Shown here: positions 18,266-28,117 of the stretch, piece after piece
How positions within the stretch are numbered: the stretch's first letter is position 1
Layout of the letters: each line of letters begins with the position of its first letter
Notes under the pieces: model-generated
What the model was told of the DNA's origin: nothing
Databases searched by the model: none
The model's input: only the letters and a program-made list of their open reading frames with translations
Program-made: the position numbers and the translations under genes
From: Cytobacillus gottheilii
GTDB lineage: Bacteria; Bacillota; Bacilli; Bacillales; Cytobacillaceae
Length of the DNA: 64,000 bases
NCBI RefSeq assembly: GCF_001636345.1
Contig: NZ_KV440945.1
Coordinates: 615,340-679,339 of the forward strand
Reading direction: 5' to 3'

Positions 18266-18586
18266 CTAATGTCACTTTGACAAAAATGTTTTTTATAAAA
18301 GTTTGTTTATTAGGTTAATCACTTCCTTGTTGTGAGTTATATTTTTACAAATACCTTATTGGATTAATGCCAGTAATTCCTGTTCGGTGACTTCTTTAAT
18401 CGATAACAATTTTTTATTTTTAATTCTTTGAATATGAAAACAGCCATCCATTATGATTTTAAACTTCCAGCGAAACTGTTTGGAATGAGTGTAATAAGGT
18501 GCTTAATAATTCTCGTGCCTGTCACCACCCGAATGGTATCTATCACCACCCGAGCGTCCTTCAATGATTAGCCTAGTAAAATCTAA
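18266..18586. other. Gene-poor stretch with a decayed ORF tail and CACCACCCGA repeats
   Basis: No intact gene. On the minus strand 18356-18451 a short open frame (MDGCFHIQRIKNKKLLS ... ALIQ), extended upstream by FRWKFKII, looks like the tail of an unrecognised decayed gene. At 18515-18555 CACCACCCGA occurs twice, beside GTGCCTGTC, a motif also found at 19234. Confidence 0.4.
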
Positions 18587-19150
18587 TCAGTCAATATCAT
18601 CTGTCTGATCATACATCTTTACTTTCATTTGAAAACCTTCGTAAGCCATGATTAGTCTGCCGACTTCTTCCCAGGTGTAGGCTCTTCCATCAATAATTAT
18701 GAGAGGCAGCCCTTCTGAAGATTCATCATACTCAATGTGGCCAACGAAATGATCTTTTGCAAATGACTCATATAGCTGACCATCTAGAAAAACTTTGGAC
18801 TCAATATATTTATCTTTGATTCCTTTTTTTGTTTTAGCAATTAATCTGTTGAGCAATTGCTGCTGATCATCCTCTAGTTCACCATGAACAGCAAACGTAT
18901 AACCGAACTCTATACTCTCCTTTGCCTCTAAGAAAATGCCATTATAATATAAACGACTTTCTACATGAAAGGTTCGTATAGCTCCGTCAGCATCCTTTAG
19001 CGAAAAAGATTCCAGCAAATCTTCTAGCTCGACCCCCACTTCACCAGCCATGTATTCGTTATAACAATCATTACATAAGTTCATCTGCCCGTCTTCCACT
19101 GACATATGAGCTTTAACTTCATTTGAACGACAGGAATCACACTTTGCCAT
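18587..19150 (-). CDS. Hypothetical protein with N-terminal zinc ribbon
   Basis: About 187 residues, beginning MAKCDSCRSNEVKAHMSV with CxxC, then NLCNDCYNEYM with a second CxxC, which should bind one zinc. The remainder is a soluble alpha/beta domain, acidic toward the C-terminus (YDQTDDID). I do not recognise a function. The ATG at 19150 is preferred over 19159 because AGGTGAATGGG lies just upstream. It is transcribed away from the fructoside locus. Confidence 0.6.
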   Translation of the reverse strand: MAKCDSCRSNEVKAHMSVEDGQMNLCNDCYNEYMAGEVGVELEDLLESFSLKDADGAIRTFHVESRLYYNGIFLEAKESIEFGYTFAVHGELEDDQQQLLNRLIAKTKKGIKDKYIESKVFLDGQLYESFAKDHFVGHIEYDESSEGLPLIIIDGRAYTWEEVGRLIMAYEGFQMKVKMYDQTDDID

Positions 19151-19202
19151 CCCATTCACCTGCTTTTTTCTTTATATTATCACAATCTGTGTCTAGGATT
19201 TA

Positions 19203-19250
19203 GGGGGACAGGTTCCTCGACCCAGTATTCCAAGTGCCTGTCCCCACCCC
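19203..19250. repeat. GGGGACAGGTTC repeat copy 1 plus inverted GTGCCTGTCCCC
   Basis: GGGGGACAGGTTCCTCGACCCA, followed 10 bp later by GTGCCTGTCCCCACCCC. It belongs to the dispersed intergenic repeat family also seen at 29845, 33654, 35833 and 52969. Confidence 0.6.
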
Positions 19251-19375
19251 AAGATCACAAAACCTCTCCCCGCACACTCTTCTTTTTAACTAAAAATTCT
19301 GATATCATAAGTATAATTTAAGCGCTTACTAACTAATGGGACAAGAAACCAGTCCCCAAGAATGGATGGTAGTAG

Positions 19376-20608
19376 ATGAGGAACATAATTTTGTTGTCCT
19401 TGATGATTTTAGTAGTGGCTGCTTGTTCAATTGAGCCCAACATCACCCAAGAAAAGAGAATGAAAAAGTTGGAGTTCTTTAGTGTGAAGGAAGAGACTCG
19501 GCCTATTTTTGAACAACTAATCTTGGAGTTTGAGGCTAGATATCAGGATATTCAGATAGAGCAGGTGATTGTACCCAATGGGATGGCTGTTCTTAAGAAT
19601 CGGATGGCGCGTGGGGATGCACCAGATTTATTTATCTCTTATCCATTGGAGCAGGATTATATCATTCGTGTGAAAAATGGATATTTACTAGACATCACTC
19701 GTGAATTGTTTTTGGATAGAGTCCAGCCGACCATTCAGCAAAGATATAGTGTAGATGGACGTATGTACGGGGCTGCTTTCACTCAAAATTCGGTTGGGGT
19801 GCTTTACAACAAGCAACTTTTTAGAGAATTAAATCTGCCTATTCCTGTGACCTGGGATGAGTGGGTTAAGACCTTAGAGACTCTTCAGGCATCAGGGGTA
19901 AATCCGCTGCTTATGCCAAATGAAGAACCAGAACAAACGAGTATAGTGACCTTGAATTTTGTAGCGAACAGGTTCCCCCCTGCTTTTTGGACAGGAGATT
20001 TGCATCTGAAAGATCAGCAGGAATGGGTAGAAATAAACGAAAAAATTAAAACACTTCTCTCATACACATCAAGGAGTTCCTTCGTCATGGGATATGATGA
20101 AGCAAACAAAGCTTTTGCTCAGGGGAAGGGGGCCATGTATATTATGGGGACCTGGTCGCTGCCTATGATTGAAAAGTTGAATCCTGATTTGGAATATGGG
20201 ATATTCCCAGTTCCTGTTTCTAATCTTCCTGCTGAAAATCGTGTGTTGGGAGGTGTGGACATTGGGATTAGCATTTCTTCGGCTACAGAATTTCCAATTG
20301 AAGCAAAGTTGTTTCTAGCGTTTCTAACTGAACAGGAAAATGCTCAAAGGCTCTCCTTGTATGAAGGCTCAGTCAGCACGATTATAGGGAGCCAAGAGAC
20401 AAAAGAAGTGCTAAGTTTAATATCAAAAAAAGTGCAGGATGGAGATACCGTAAACTGGCCTAATCACTACTGGCTGGGAGGTACGCGTGCAGAAACAGAG
20501 TATCGGCTGCACACTCTTCAGTATTTTAAAGACTTAGATGGTAGAGGATATTTAAGCCGGTTAGAAGAGATGTTTCGAACCTATTCGAATGAGGAGCAGA
20601 CACCATGA
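19376..20608 (+). CDS. Extracellular solute-binding lipoprotein (sensor partner)
   Basis: Family-1 sugar-binding protein anchored as a lipoprotein: the signal peptide MRNIILLSLMILVVAAC ends in a lipobox with Cys17. The fold is recognisable from VLYNKQLFRELNLPIPVTWDEW and AFAQGKGAMYIMGTWSLPMIEKL. Its stop overlaps the histidine-kinase start (ATGA), and a second binding protein of the same type sits with the permeases at 23.6 kb. This one more likely presents sugar to the kinase than to a transporter; that role is inferred from position. A cre-like TTAAGCGCTTACTA lies near 19319. Confidence 0.82.
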   Translation: MRNIILLSLMILVVAACSIEPNITQEKRMKKLEFFSVKEETRPIFEQLILEFEARYQDIQIEQVIVPNGMAVLKNRMARGDAPDLFISYPLEQDYIIRVKNGYLLDITRELFLDRVQPTIQQRYSVDGRMYGAAFTQNSVGVLYNKQLFRELNLPIPVTWDEWVKTLETLQASGVNPLLMPNEEPEQTSIVTLNFVANRFPPAFWTGDLHLKDQQEWVEINEKIKTLLSYTSRSSFVMGYDEANKAFAQGKGAMYIMGTWSLPMIEKLNPDLEYGIFPVPVSNLPAENRVLGGVDIGISISSATEFPIEAKLFLAFLTEQENAQRLSLYEGSVSTIIGSQETKEVLSLISKKVQDGDTVNWPNHYWLGGTRAETEYRLHTLQYFKDLDGRGYLSRLEEMFRTYSNEEQTP

Positions 20609-22344
20609 CATTTCAGCGCAAGATTATTGTCTTTTTCTTAGTATTCGTATTAGTGCCGATCACGATTCTGGGTTACATCTCTTATCGAATTTCTGCCGTG
20701 ACTCTTCAGGAAACGATTTCTAATCAGACCGTACAGACCTTACATGTATTAGATCGAAATCTAATGGAGGCGGTGGAGGAGGTGAATCACTTTTCAGACT
20801 ATCTCATTTCTTCAGGAGATTTACACTCTTTCCTATTGAGTCAGAATGAAGAAAGCCTGATTGATTTATACCACCAGCGTCAGGCAATTGTAGGGGTCAT
20901 GCACGCAAATGCACAGATTCAGCAGATGAACTTATATAACAAGGAAGGCAAACTGCTCTATCAATCTAGTGATGAGTTCCATTGGAATATCCCTGAAGTA
21001 GTATTAAATGAAATGAAAGAGAAAAAGGGTGGAACCACCTGGGGGAATCCAGCCAATATACAAAAATCTCTTTTCGAAAAACAGGAGGATGATTTTCTAG
21101 CACAAGGGCGTTATATCCATGATATTGATACGCTAGAACCATTAGGATATATGATGGTTTATATGAGGCTCAACTTATTCGATGAAGTATTTACTTCTGA
21201 ATCAAAGATAGCTTCTGCAGAGTTGCTTATTAATAAAAAGGGGACCATTCTTTATGCTCCAGATCATGAGTTGATTGGGCGGAGATTAGATATTGATTCC
21301 TTACATCAGTTACATTCTGGTGAGACAGGTTATCTGCTGGATCAATGGAATAAAGAGAAGCAATTGATTACCTATAAACCTTCATCCATGACATTTGCTG
21401 GAGAAGAGGATATATGGATGGTATCCCTTAAGCCCTGGAACGAAATTTCAAAGGGAATTGTGTATATTCGTGTTATAACATTCCTTTTAAGTGGATTGGC
21501 CCTTTTGATGGCTTTTTGTTTTAATTGGTTTTATTTGCGTAGAATTGCCGGATTTATTGGATCTCTTCAATGGAGTATGAAAAGTGTAGAAAAGGGTGTA
21601 TTGGAGACAAAAATGAAGGATTACCCATTAAGAGAGCTGAACGACTTATCCACTCGATTTAATTCCATGGTTCAAAGAATCAAAGACTTGATTTATCAAA
21701 TTCGAGAAGAAGAAGAAAAGAACAGACAGGCAGAGTTCAAGGTACTGCAGCAACAAATTAACCCGCATTTTTTATACAATACATTGGAATCCATCAATGC
21801 GCTAGCTGCTTCAAGTGGTCAAAAGAAAATTAGTAAAATGACGTTAAATCTCGGGCGTCTCCTTAGAATCTCCATTAATGGAAGTTATGAGGTGACTGTT
21901 CAGCAAGAAATTTCTCATGTGGTCAGTTATTTGGAAATACAGAAAATTCGATTTGAGCACCTTTTCCATTACAAGGTGGAAATCGATCCAGCATTACAAG
22001 TTGAACCTGTTCTAAAGCTGATCCTCCAGCCGCTAGTGGAAAATATCCTCGCTCATGCATTTGCACAGGAGGAAAATGGATTGATTGCGATACGAGGGAC
22101 AAAAACAGAGAAAGACGGGTGCTTTTGGATCGAAGACAATGGAAGAGGAATTCCTCCCCGCATTCTTGAAGAACTTCATCAAAAACGGGCCGGCCAAGCG
22201 AAGAATGGGCATGGAATTAGAAATGTGCATGAACGCTTAAAACTATATTATGGTGAGAAATATGGATTAATGGTTTGTTCTAGCGAGCAAGGGACAATCA
22301 TTCGTATTTCTTTTCCAATAAAAGAGGGTGGTTCTGGTGTTTAA
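20605..22344 (+). CDS. YesM-type sensor histidine kinase
   Basis: Membrane sensor kinase of 579 aa. TM1 is near residues 7-27, followed by an extracytoplasmic domain to about 285 and TM2 near 290-312, then a HAMP linker. The H-box FKVLQQQINPHFLYNTLESI has the phospho-His near residue 388. The ATPase part has the N-box LILQPLVENILAHAF and the G-box IEDNGRGIP. It is coupled to the upstream lipoprotein by ATGA and to the downstream regulator by overlap. It likely senses fructosides and phosphorylates the YesN-like protein. Confidence 0.9.
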   Translation: MTFQRKIIVFFLVFVLVPITILGYISYRISAVTLQETISNQTVQTLHVLDRNLMEAVEEVNHFSDYLISSGDLHSFLLSQNEESLIDLYHQRQAIVGVMHANAQIQQMNLYNKEGKLLYQSSDEFHWNIPEVVLNEMKEKKGGTTWGNPANIQKSLFEKQEDDFLAQGRYIHDIDTLEPLGYMMVYMRLNLFDEVFTSESKIASAELLINKKGTILYAPDHELIGRRLDIDSLHQLHSGETGYLLDQWNKEKQLITYKPSSMTFAGEEDIWMVSLKPWNEISKGIVYIRVITFLLSGLALLMAFCFNWFYLRRIAGFIGSLQWSMKSVEKGVLETKMKDYPLRELNDLSTRFNSMVQRIKDLIYQIREEEEKNRQAEFKVLQQQINPHFLYNTLESINALAASSGQKKISKMTLNLGRLLRISINGSYEVTVQQEISHVVSYLEIQKIRFEHLFHYKVEIDPALQVEPVLKLILQPLVENILAHAFAQEENGLIAIRGTKTEKDGCFWIEDNGRGIPPRILEELHQKRAGQAKNGHGIRNVHERLKLYYGEKYGLMVCSSEQGTIIRISFPIKEGGSGV

Positions 22345-23446
22345 GGTTGTTATTGCAGATGATGAATCATTAATCCTTAAAAACTTAAAGATTATTATCC
22401 CTTGGAGAGAGTTAGATTGTGAAGTAATAGGTACCGCAAAAAATGGAACAGAAGCGTATGCCCTTTGTAAAGAAAAAGAAGCGGATATTCTTTTAACGGA
22501 TATATCAATGCCAGGAATGACAGGAATAGACCTGCTTAAGCAATTGGCTGCCCTTCCGAAAAGCCCGCTAACCATCATGATCAGCGGGTATGATTACTTT
22601 GAATATGCGAAAGAGGCAATTAAACATAATGCATTTGACTATATTCTTAAGCCTGTGGATTATGAGGAGCTTGAGGGGTGCATCAGGAGGGGAGTTATAC
22701 ATTTAAAGAATCAAATTGACCGGGAATATAGGGTGTTTAAGCAGCATTTATATGAGGCTTTTACGTCGGAATCCGCTCCATCAGTAATCCTGGACCCTTT
22801 CCCGTCTCTTATCCCAGTGGTGGTCGAGAGAGAAGGAGGAGTATTAGATATTCCACCGTTTGAGGATCATACATATTGCTATTCACTCTCAAACACAATG
22901 ATGGTCGTGCTGGTGGAATGGCCATCGAATGACCTCTCATTACTTAAGAGAACATGGGAAGATTGGGATGAGAATCAACACAAAGTATTAATTGGGGGAT
23001 TCATACATTCCGAAATAGAGCTAAATGAAGAGATCAAGGAACTGCAAAACTGGTTAGCTGTTCAGAGGTTGACAGAAGAAAGAGTCCAGATTCTAAAGGA
23101 GTTTAGGGAAGAACAATATAGTAAAAAAACAGTAGTTGATACTATTGAGGAGGCAATTAGTTATATCAAAGAGCAATATAATAAAGATATTTCTGCCGAA
23201 CAAACTGCAGCTCAAGTCCAAATGAGTGTCAGCTACTTTAGTTCCCACTTTAAGCAAGTTACAGGTGTGACATTCCTTGAGTACTTGACCAGTTATCGAA
23301 TAGAAAAGGCTTGTTTTCTCTTAGAAAATACCGATTTGAAAACCTATCAGATTGCTGAAAAGGTGGGGTACACGGATTCCCGGTATTTTAGCCAGGTGTT
23401 CCGAAAACGAGTGAAAGTGACTCCAAGTGAATATCGAAAAAAATAA
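22337..23446 (+). CDS. YesN-type response regulator (AraC family)
   Basis: Receiver domain at residues 1-120 with the acidic pair in VVIADDES, phospho-Asp in ILLTDISMPG and the conserved Lys in YILKPVD. The C-terminal AraC-type double HTH (KDISAEQTAAQVQMSVSYFSSHFKQVTG ... IAEKVGYTDSRYFSQVFRK) binds DNA. GTG 22337 is chosen because GAGGGTGG lies 6 nt upstream. It probably activates the importer and fructosidase genes starting at 23610. Confidence 0.9.
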   Translation: MFKVVIADDESLILKNLKIIIPWRELDCEVIGTAKNGTEAYALCKEKEADILLTDISMPGMTGIDLLKQLAALPKSPLTIMISGYDYFEYAKEAIKHNAFDYILKPVDYEELEGCIRRGVIHLKNQIDREYRVFKQHLYEAFTSESAPSVILDPFPSLIPVVVEREGGVLDIPPFEDHTYCYSLSNTMMVVLVEWPSNDLSLLKRTWEDWDENQHKVLIGGFIHSEIELNEEIKELQNWLAVQRLTEERVQILKEFREEQYSKKTVVDTIEEAISYIKEQYNKDISAEQTAAQVQMSVSYFSSHFKQVTGVTFLEYLTSYRIEKACFLLENTDLKTYQIAEKVGYTDSRYFSQVFRKRVKVTPSEYRKK

Positions 23447-23457
23447 TTGTAAATTTT

Positions 23458-23484
23458 AGGGACCCATAGTGGTCCTTTTTTATA
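23458..23484 (+). terminator. Terminator after response regulator
   Basis: GGGACC-cata-GTGGTCC followed by TTTTTTAT, 12 bp after the stop codon. It separates the sensor operon from the transporter operon. Confidence 0.75.
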
Positions 23485-23544
23485 TGTGATAAATCGTACG
23501 TTCACAAGAGAAATTTCAACATGAAAAAGAGAAATGCCACATTT

Positions 23545-23591
23545 TGAAAGCGCTTAACTTTTTGTATGATTAAGATGTGAAAACGCTTTAT
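23545..23591 (+). promoter_or_regulatory. Two cre (CcpA) sites upstream of fructoside operon
   Basis: TGAAAGCGCTTAACT (23545) and TGAAAACGCTTTAT (23578) resemble the catabolite-responsive element TGWNANCGNTNWCA. TATGAT between them may be a -10 element. Their position before the binding-protein gene fits carbon catabolite repression. Confidence 0.6.
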
Positions 23592-23609
23592 ATAAAAGGG
23601 GGAAATCAA

Positions 23610-24878
23610 ATGTTTAAGAAGCTTTTGGTTTTGAGTGCAGCTGCTATGCTATCCATTGGGTCATTGGCTGCCTGTAGTAACGAGGAAGCGGGTGGATCAG
23701 AAAGTGGAGAGGTTCAATTGACTCTCTGGCATCCAGAGGGTGACAAGTCGGTGGCTTATGATGAAATCCTTAAAGAGTTCAATAAAGAACATGAGGGAGA
23801 AATTGAAGCGAAAATTGAGTACATTCCAAGAGGAAATAAATATGCCTATGAAGATAAGATTTCTGCTGCAGCAACAAGTAATACCTTGCCAGACTTAGTG
23901 GCAATGGATGGTCCGAATGTTGCTAACTACGCAGATGCAGGAATTATCCAGCCGATTGATGATGTAGTAAAAGAAAAAGATAAATTTGTAGATTCTGCGA
24001 TTAAACAAGGTACATTTAATGATAAGCTCTACGCTATTGGACCAACAGAGTCTACAGTTGCCCTTTTTTACAATAAGAAAATGTTAGCTGATGCAGGAAT
24101 CTCTCCGCCAACTAAGCTTGAGGATGCTTGGACGTGGGATGAATTCTACGAAGCTGCTAAGAAGTTAACGGATAAGGAAAAGGGAATCTATGGGGTGAAC
24201 TGGACACTTGATTACGGTGAATGGATCATCTACTTTACAGGACCCGCTGTCTGGAGTAATGGAGGCAGTTTCATAGCAGAAGATGGATCGACTTCAGAGG
24301 GATATGTGAATGGTCCTGAAACAGTTGAAGCAATTAAGTTTTTACAAAAATTCACGAATGAAGGGCTAGTGAATCTTCAGCCAACACCTACTGAGTTCGA
24401 AGATGGAAATGCAGCGATGATGCTAATGGGCTCATGGCAGTGGGCGAAACTGCAAGGGTATCCTGAAACTGAATGGGGAATTACTTACTATCCGAAAAGT
24501 CCAAACGGGGACCAGGTTTCACCATCCGGTGACTGGACATGGGGAATTTCCACAAGTACAAAAAATAAAGAAGCAGCGGGAGAGTTACTAAACTTCATTA
24601 ATACGAAGGATAATGTAAACAAAATTGCTGCTGTTGAAAGTACACCGCCATCTCGAACCGATTCTATGGCTGATTTAACAGAGTGGGATCAAGAGCCAAT
24701 GAACGTGTTAAAAGAACAAGTGTTAAATACAGCACATGCACGACCTGCGACCACTTCTTACCCGGTATTGTCTACTAAGTACGGGCAGGCGGTTCAAAAT
24801 ATCTTCCTTGGTGGAGATGTTCAGGATGAGCTGGATAAAGTCGCAAAAGAAGTCGATGCAGATATCGCTCGAAAATAA
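23610..24878 (+). CDS. ABC sugar-binding lipoprotein
   Basis: Substrate-binding component of the importer. The signal peptide MFKKLLVLSAAAMLSIGSLAAC gives a lipidated Cys22. The family-1 fold shows in VQLTLWHPEGDKSVAYDEIL and FEDGNAAMMLMGSWQWAKL. The frame is open farther upstream (GTG 23577), but ATG 23610 has AAAGGGGGAAA before it and begins the signal peptide, so it is the start. It leads an operon with two permeases, a fructosidase, a DUF624 protein and a fructokinase, suggesting a fructoside ligand. Confidence 0.9.
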   Translation: MFKKLLVLSAAAMLSIGSLAACSNEEAGGSESGEVQLTLWHPEGDKSVAYDEILKEFNKEHEGEIEAKIEYIPRGNKYAYEDKISAAATSNTLPDLVAMDGPNVANYADAGIIQPIDDVVKEKDKFVDSAIKQGTFNDKLYAIGPTESTVALFYNKKMLADAGISPPTKLEDAWTWDEFYEAAKKLTDKEKGIYGVNWTLDYGEWIIYFTGPAVWSNGGSFIAEDGSTSEGYVNGPETVEAIKFLQKFTNEGLVNLQPTPTEFEDGNAAMMLMGSWQWAKLQGYPETEWGITYYPKSPNGDQVSPSGDWTWGISTSTKNKEAAGELLNFINTKDNVNKIAAVESTPPSRTDSMADLTEWDQEPMNVLKEQVLNTAHARPATTSYPVLSTKYGQAVQNIFLGGDVQDELDKVAKEVDADIARK

Positions 24879-24884
24879 AACAGG

Positions 24885-24920
24885 GAAACAGACAGTCATC
24901 GGTTGATGGTTGTCTGTTTC
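24885..24920 (+). other. Intercistronic stem-loop
   Basis: GAAACAGACA ... TGTCTGTTTC forms a 10-bp stem between the binding-protein and permease genes, without a T-run. Such hairpins commonly protect the abundant binding-protein mRNA and lower permease expression. Confidence 0.6.
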
Positions 24921-24940
24921 TGAACAAAGGGTGGATTTTG

Positions 24941-25852
24941 ATGGAAGTTAAAACAACGGTCGTACCTGTCAGTCAGAAAAAACCCATGACGTACGAGAAG
25001 CAAAAACGGTTGTTGGGTGTGGTATTTTCACTGCCTGCATTGATTCTCTTATTTACCTTTTTAATCCTGCCGGTTATTCTGGCATTTGTCTACAGTTTTA
25101 TGAATTACAACATGCTGAACCCTGATGGGAAAGTATTCACGGGATTAGATAACTATATCAGACTCTTTCAAGACTCTATTTTTCTCACAAGCTTAAAAAA
25201 TACGCTTTATTTTACTATCCTGGTTGTTCCTATTCAATGTTCAGTGGCTTTAGGCCTTGCTCTGCTTGTAAATAAAAAGGTCAAGGTAGCTGGGATCGGA
25301 AGAGTGTTCTTCTTTAGTCCTGTTGTTACCTCTATGGTGGTTGTAGCCATTCTCTGGACGTTCTTATACAACGTTGATAGCGGAATTATTAACAATGCAC
25401 TTAATTTCTTTGGAATTGAAAATCAGCCATTCCTGTTGAGTGCAGACCAAGCGATGAACTCAATCATCTTTATGAGTGTCTGGCAAGCGGCCGGATTTCA
25501 GATGATGATATTTTTAGCAGGACTAAAGGATGTTCCTGAAGAGCTGTATGAGGCTGCAGAAATGGACGGAGCCAATGTATGGCAGAAGTTTAAGCATGTT
25601 ACGCTGCCTAGTATTTCTCATGTGACAGGGTTTGTTCTAATCATTACAACGATTCAGGCCTTCCGTTTGTTTATTCAGCCTTTTGTGATGACAAATGGAG
25701 GACCCAGTGATTCGACCAAGACCTTGGTATTCATGTTATATGAAAATGGATTCCAGTTCAGGGATGTTGGTTATTCTTCCGCAATCGCAGTTGTATTTTT
25801 TGTTATTGTGTTAGTTTCATCCTTTATTTTAAAGAAAGTATTAAAGCAGTAA
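24941..25852 (+). CDS. ABC sugar permease (MalF/UgpA type)
   Basis: First membrane subunit of the importer, about 303 aa with six TM segments, the first near residues 25-47. The EAA-loop that contacts the ATPase is VPEELYEAAEMDGANVWQKFKHVTLPSI. ATG 24941 has AAAGGGTGG upstream. The locus has no ATPase gene, as is usual for family-1 systems that share MsmX; this is an inference from B. subtilis. Confidence 0.92.
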   Translation: MEVKTTVVPVSQKKPMTYEKQKRLLGVVFSLPALILLFTFLILPVILAFVYSFMNYNMLNPDGKVFTGLDNYIRLFQDSIFLTSLKNTLYFTILVVPIQCSVALGLALLVNKKVKVAGIGRVFFFSPVVTSMVVVAILWTFLYNVDSGIINNALNFFGIENQPFLLSADQAMNSIIFMSVWQAAGFQMMIFLAGLKDVPEELYEAAEMDGANVWQKFKHVTLPSISHVTGFVLIITTIQAFRLFIQPFVMTNGGPSDSTKTLVFMLYENGFQFRDVGYSSAIAVVFFVIVLVSSFILKKVLKQ

Positions 25853-25865
25853 AGGAGGGATATGT

Positions 25866-26711
25866 ATGAGTTATCAAACAAAAGAAAAAATGAAAAAAGT
25901 CTTCTTATCCATTGTTATTCTCGTCCTTGGCTTTCTATTTATAGCCCCCCTTCTTTGGATGATTATTGCTTCGATAAAACCAGAAACAATGATATTTAAG
26001 GATATGGGATTCTCCGCCTTTTTTCCGAAGGAGGTCACATTTGATAATTATATGGCCATCTTATTTTCAGAGCGGGTAAACTTCTTTCATTACATGTGGA
26101 ATAGCATACTTACTGTGTCCTTAACCGTCCTTTTTGGATTATTTGTTAATTCCCTTTGTGCCTATGCGCTTGTAAAGTTGAAATTCCCTTTTAGCAACTT
26201 TATCCTGTTAGTGATTATCGCTCTCTATGTAGTGCCATTTGAAAGTATGTTAATTCCTCTATATATCGTTGTTAACTCGTTAGGCTGGATTAATGAGTAT
26301 CCTGCTCTCATTGTTCCTTTTATTGCTTCGGCATTTAATATTTTCTTGTTCCGTCAGTTCTTTATGGGTTTCCCCAAGGAACTGGAAGAAGCAGCAATGC
26401 TCGATGGAGCGAGTCCGTGGCAGACCTTCTGGCGTGTAGTCGTACCTAATTCGAAACCGGTATTTGCAACAGCGGCTATTTTAACATTTGTCAGCCAGTG
26501 GAGTGATTTTATGTGGCCGCTGATCGTTGCAACTGACAAAAAAATTCAGACGGTTCAAGTAGGAATTCAGTATTTATTTGCCGATCGAACGATTGAGTAT
26601 GGGCAGATTATGGCAGCTCTTACTCTGACCACCATACCGGTTATACTAATCTTTATCTTTTTCCAGCGTTATTACGTTCAGGGAATTACCTCAAGTGGAG
26701 TGAAAGGGTGA
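25866..26711 (+). CDS. ABC sugar permease (MalG/UgpE type)
   Basis: Second membrane subunit, 281 aa, six TM segments. The EAA-loop is FPKELEEAAMLDGASPWQTFWRVVVPNSKP and the C-terminus FQRYYVQGITSSGVKG is typical. It starts 14 bp after the previous gene with AAAGGAGGG. Its last bases run up to the fructosidase gene, so the three are co-translated. Confidence 0.93.
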   Translation: MSYQTKEKMKKVFLSIVILVLGFLFIAPLLWMIIASIKPETMIFKDMGFSAFFPKEVTFDNYMAILFSERVNFFHYMWNSILTVSLTVLFGLFVNSLCAYALVKLKFPFSNFILLVIIALYVVPFESMLIPLYIVVNSLGWINEYPALIVPFIASAFNIFLFRQFFMGFPKELEEAAMLDGASPWQTFWRVVVPNSKPVFATAAILTFVSQWSDFMWPLIVATDKKIQTVQVGIQYLFADRTIEYGQIMAALTLTTIPVILIFIFFQRYYVQGITSSGVKG

Positions 26712-26716
26712 TAAAA

Positions 26717-28099
26717 ATGAATAAAGTAGAGAAGTTTCGTCCTGAGATTCATTTTAGTCCGGAAAAACATTGGATCAATGACCCAAACGGATTGGTTTTT
26801 TACAAAGGAGAATATCATTTGTTCTACCAGTATCATCCTCAAAGTACCGTCTGGGGACCGATGCACTGGGGGCATGCGATTTCAAAGGATCTAGTAACTT
26901 GGGAAGAAAAGCCAATTGCCTTATATCCAGATGAATTGGGAGCGATATTCTCTGGCAGTGCTGTAGTTGATTGGAATAATACTAGCGGCTTGCAGACGGG
27001 AGAAGAAAAGGTTCTAGTCGCCATTTTTACTCACCATGGAGAGGACAATGAAAAGCAGAGTATTGCTTATTCGAATGACTGTGGCCGGACCTGGGTGAAG
27101 TATAGCGGGAACCCAGTGATCGTTAATCCGGGACTGAAGGATTTCAGAGATCCGAAGGTGTTCTGGCATGAAGGAACATCTCAATGGATCATGAGTTTAG
27201 CTTGCGGAGATCACATTCGGTTCTATGGATCGCCGAATCTGTTGGAATGGAAGCATCTATCTTCTTTTGGTGAAACATATGGAACTCATGACGGGGTTTG
27301 GGAGTGCCCGGACTTACTTCATCTTCAAGTAGAAGGGGAAGAAGAAAAGAAGTGGGTACTGATAGTGTCATTAAACCCAGGTGGACCAAATGGCGGATCT
27401 GCTATTCAGTATTTCACCGGGGAGTTTGATGGACGTACGTTTGTAACCGATCAAAAGGAGTCAGATGTTAAGTGGGCTGACTGGGGTCGAGATTTTTATG
27501 CAGCAGTGACCTGGAGTGGTGTAGAGGAACCAACCTGGGTGGGGTGGATGTCAAATTGGCAATATGCAAATCAGACTCCTACTGATGAGTTCAGGGGTGC
27601 CATGTCCATTCCAAGAACACTTTCTTTAATAAAAAGAGAGGCTGAGTATGTTTTAATACAAAGACCTATTGAGTTAAAGGGAGAAAATGTACTTGAACGA
27701 GCGAATGAGTGCCTTGAAGAGATTAAGGTGGATGTGCCGTCAGGGGCTTATACCTTTGAAATGAACCTGGAAAATGCACCTTCGTTTACGATTGAATTAG
27801 GTGGTTTAAAACTTGCGTTTGATAAGAGAGCGAAGGAATTTCGGATTGATCGAACCAATAGTGGATTCATAGATTTCTCTGAACACTTTGCAAGTGTAGA
27901 TGTAATGCCTCTTGAAAAGGTTGAAGATATGACAATAATTGCTGATCGAACATCTATTGAGGTATTTATTAACGGGGGAAGTGCAGTGATGACAGAAACC
28001 TTCTATCCAGTCAATGCTATAAGTGAGATGACGATAAGAAGTGGAATGGGTGAACCTATTAACGCCAAACAAATAAAAGTGAAACGTATTTCGCTATAG
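26717..28099 (+). CDS. GH32 beta-fructofuranosidase (sucrose/fructan hydrolase)
   Basis: Glycoside hydrolase family 32, about 460 aa, no signal peptide, hence cytoplasmic. The five-bladed propeller carries the nucleophile in HWINDPNGLVF, the transition-state Asp in FRDPKVF and the acid/base Glu in WECPDLL; a C-terminal beta-sandwich follows. ATG 26717 has AAAGGGTG upstream. With an ABC importer rather than a PTS, the substrate should be unphosphorylated sucrose or short fructo-oligosaccharides, with the freed fructose passed to the kinase at 28771; this pathway is inferred. Confidence 0.93.
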   Translation: MNKVEKFRPEIHFSPEKHWINDPNGLVFYKGEYHLFYQYHPQSTVWGPMHWGHAISKDLVTWEEKPIALYPDELGAIFSGSAVVDWNNTSGLQTGEEKVLVAIFTHHGEDNEKQSIAYSNDCGRTWVKYSGNPVIVNPGLKDFRDPKVFWHEGTSQWIMSLACGDHIRFYGSPNLLEWKHLSSFGETYGTHDGVWECPDLLHLQVEGEEEKKWVLIVSLNPGGPNGGSAIQYFTGEFDGRTFVTDQKESDVKWADWGRDFYAAVTWSGVEEPTWVGWMSNWQYANQTPTDEFRGAMSIPRTLSLIKREAEYVLIQRPIELKGENVLERANECLEEIKVDVPSGAYTFEMNLENAPSFTIELGGLKLAFDKRAKEFRIDRTNSGFIDFSEHFASVDVMPLEKVEDMTIIADRTSIEVFINGGSAVMTETFYPVNAISEMTIRSGMGEPINAKQIKVKRISL

Positions 28100-28117
28100 A
28101 GGAAAGGTTGAGGTGTA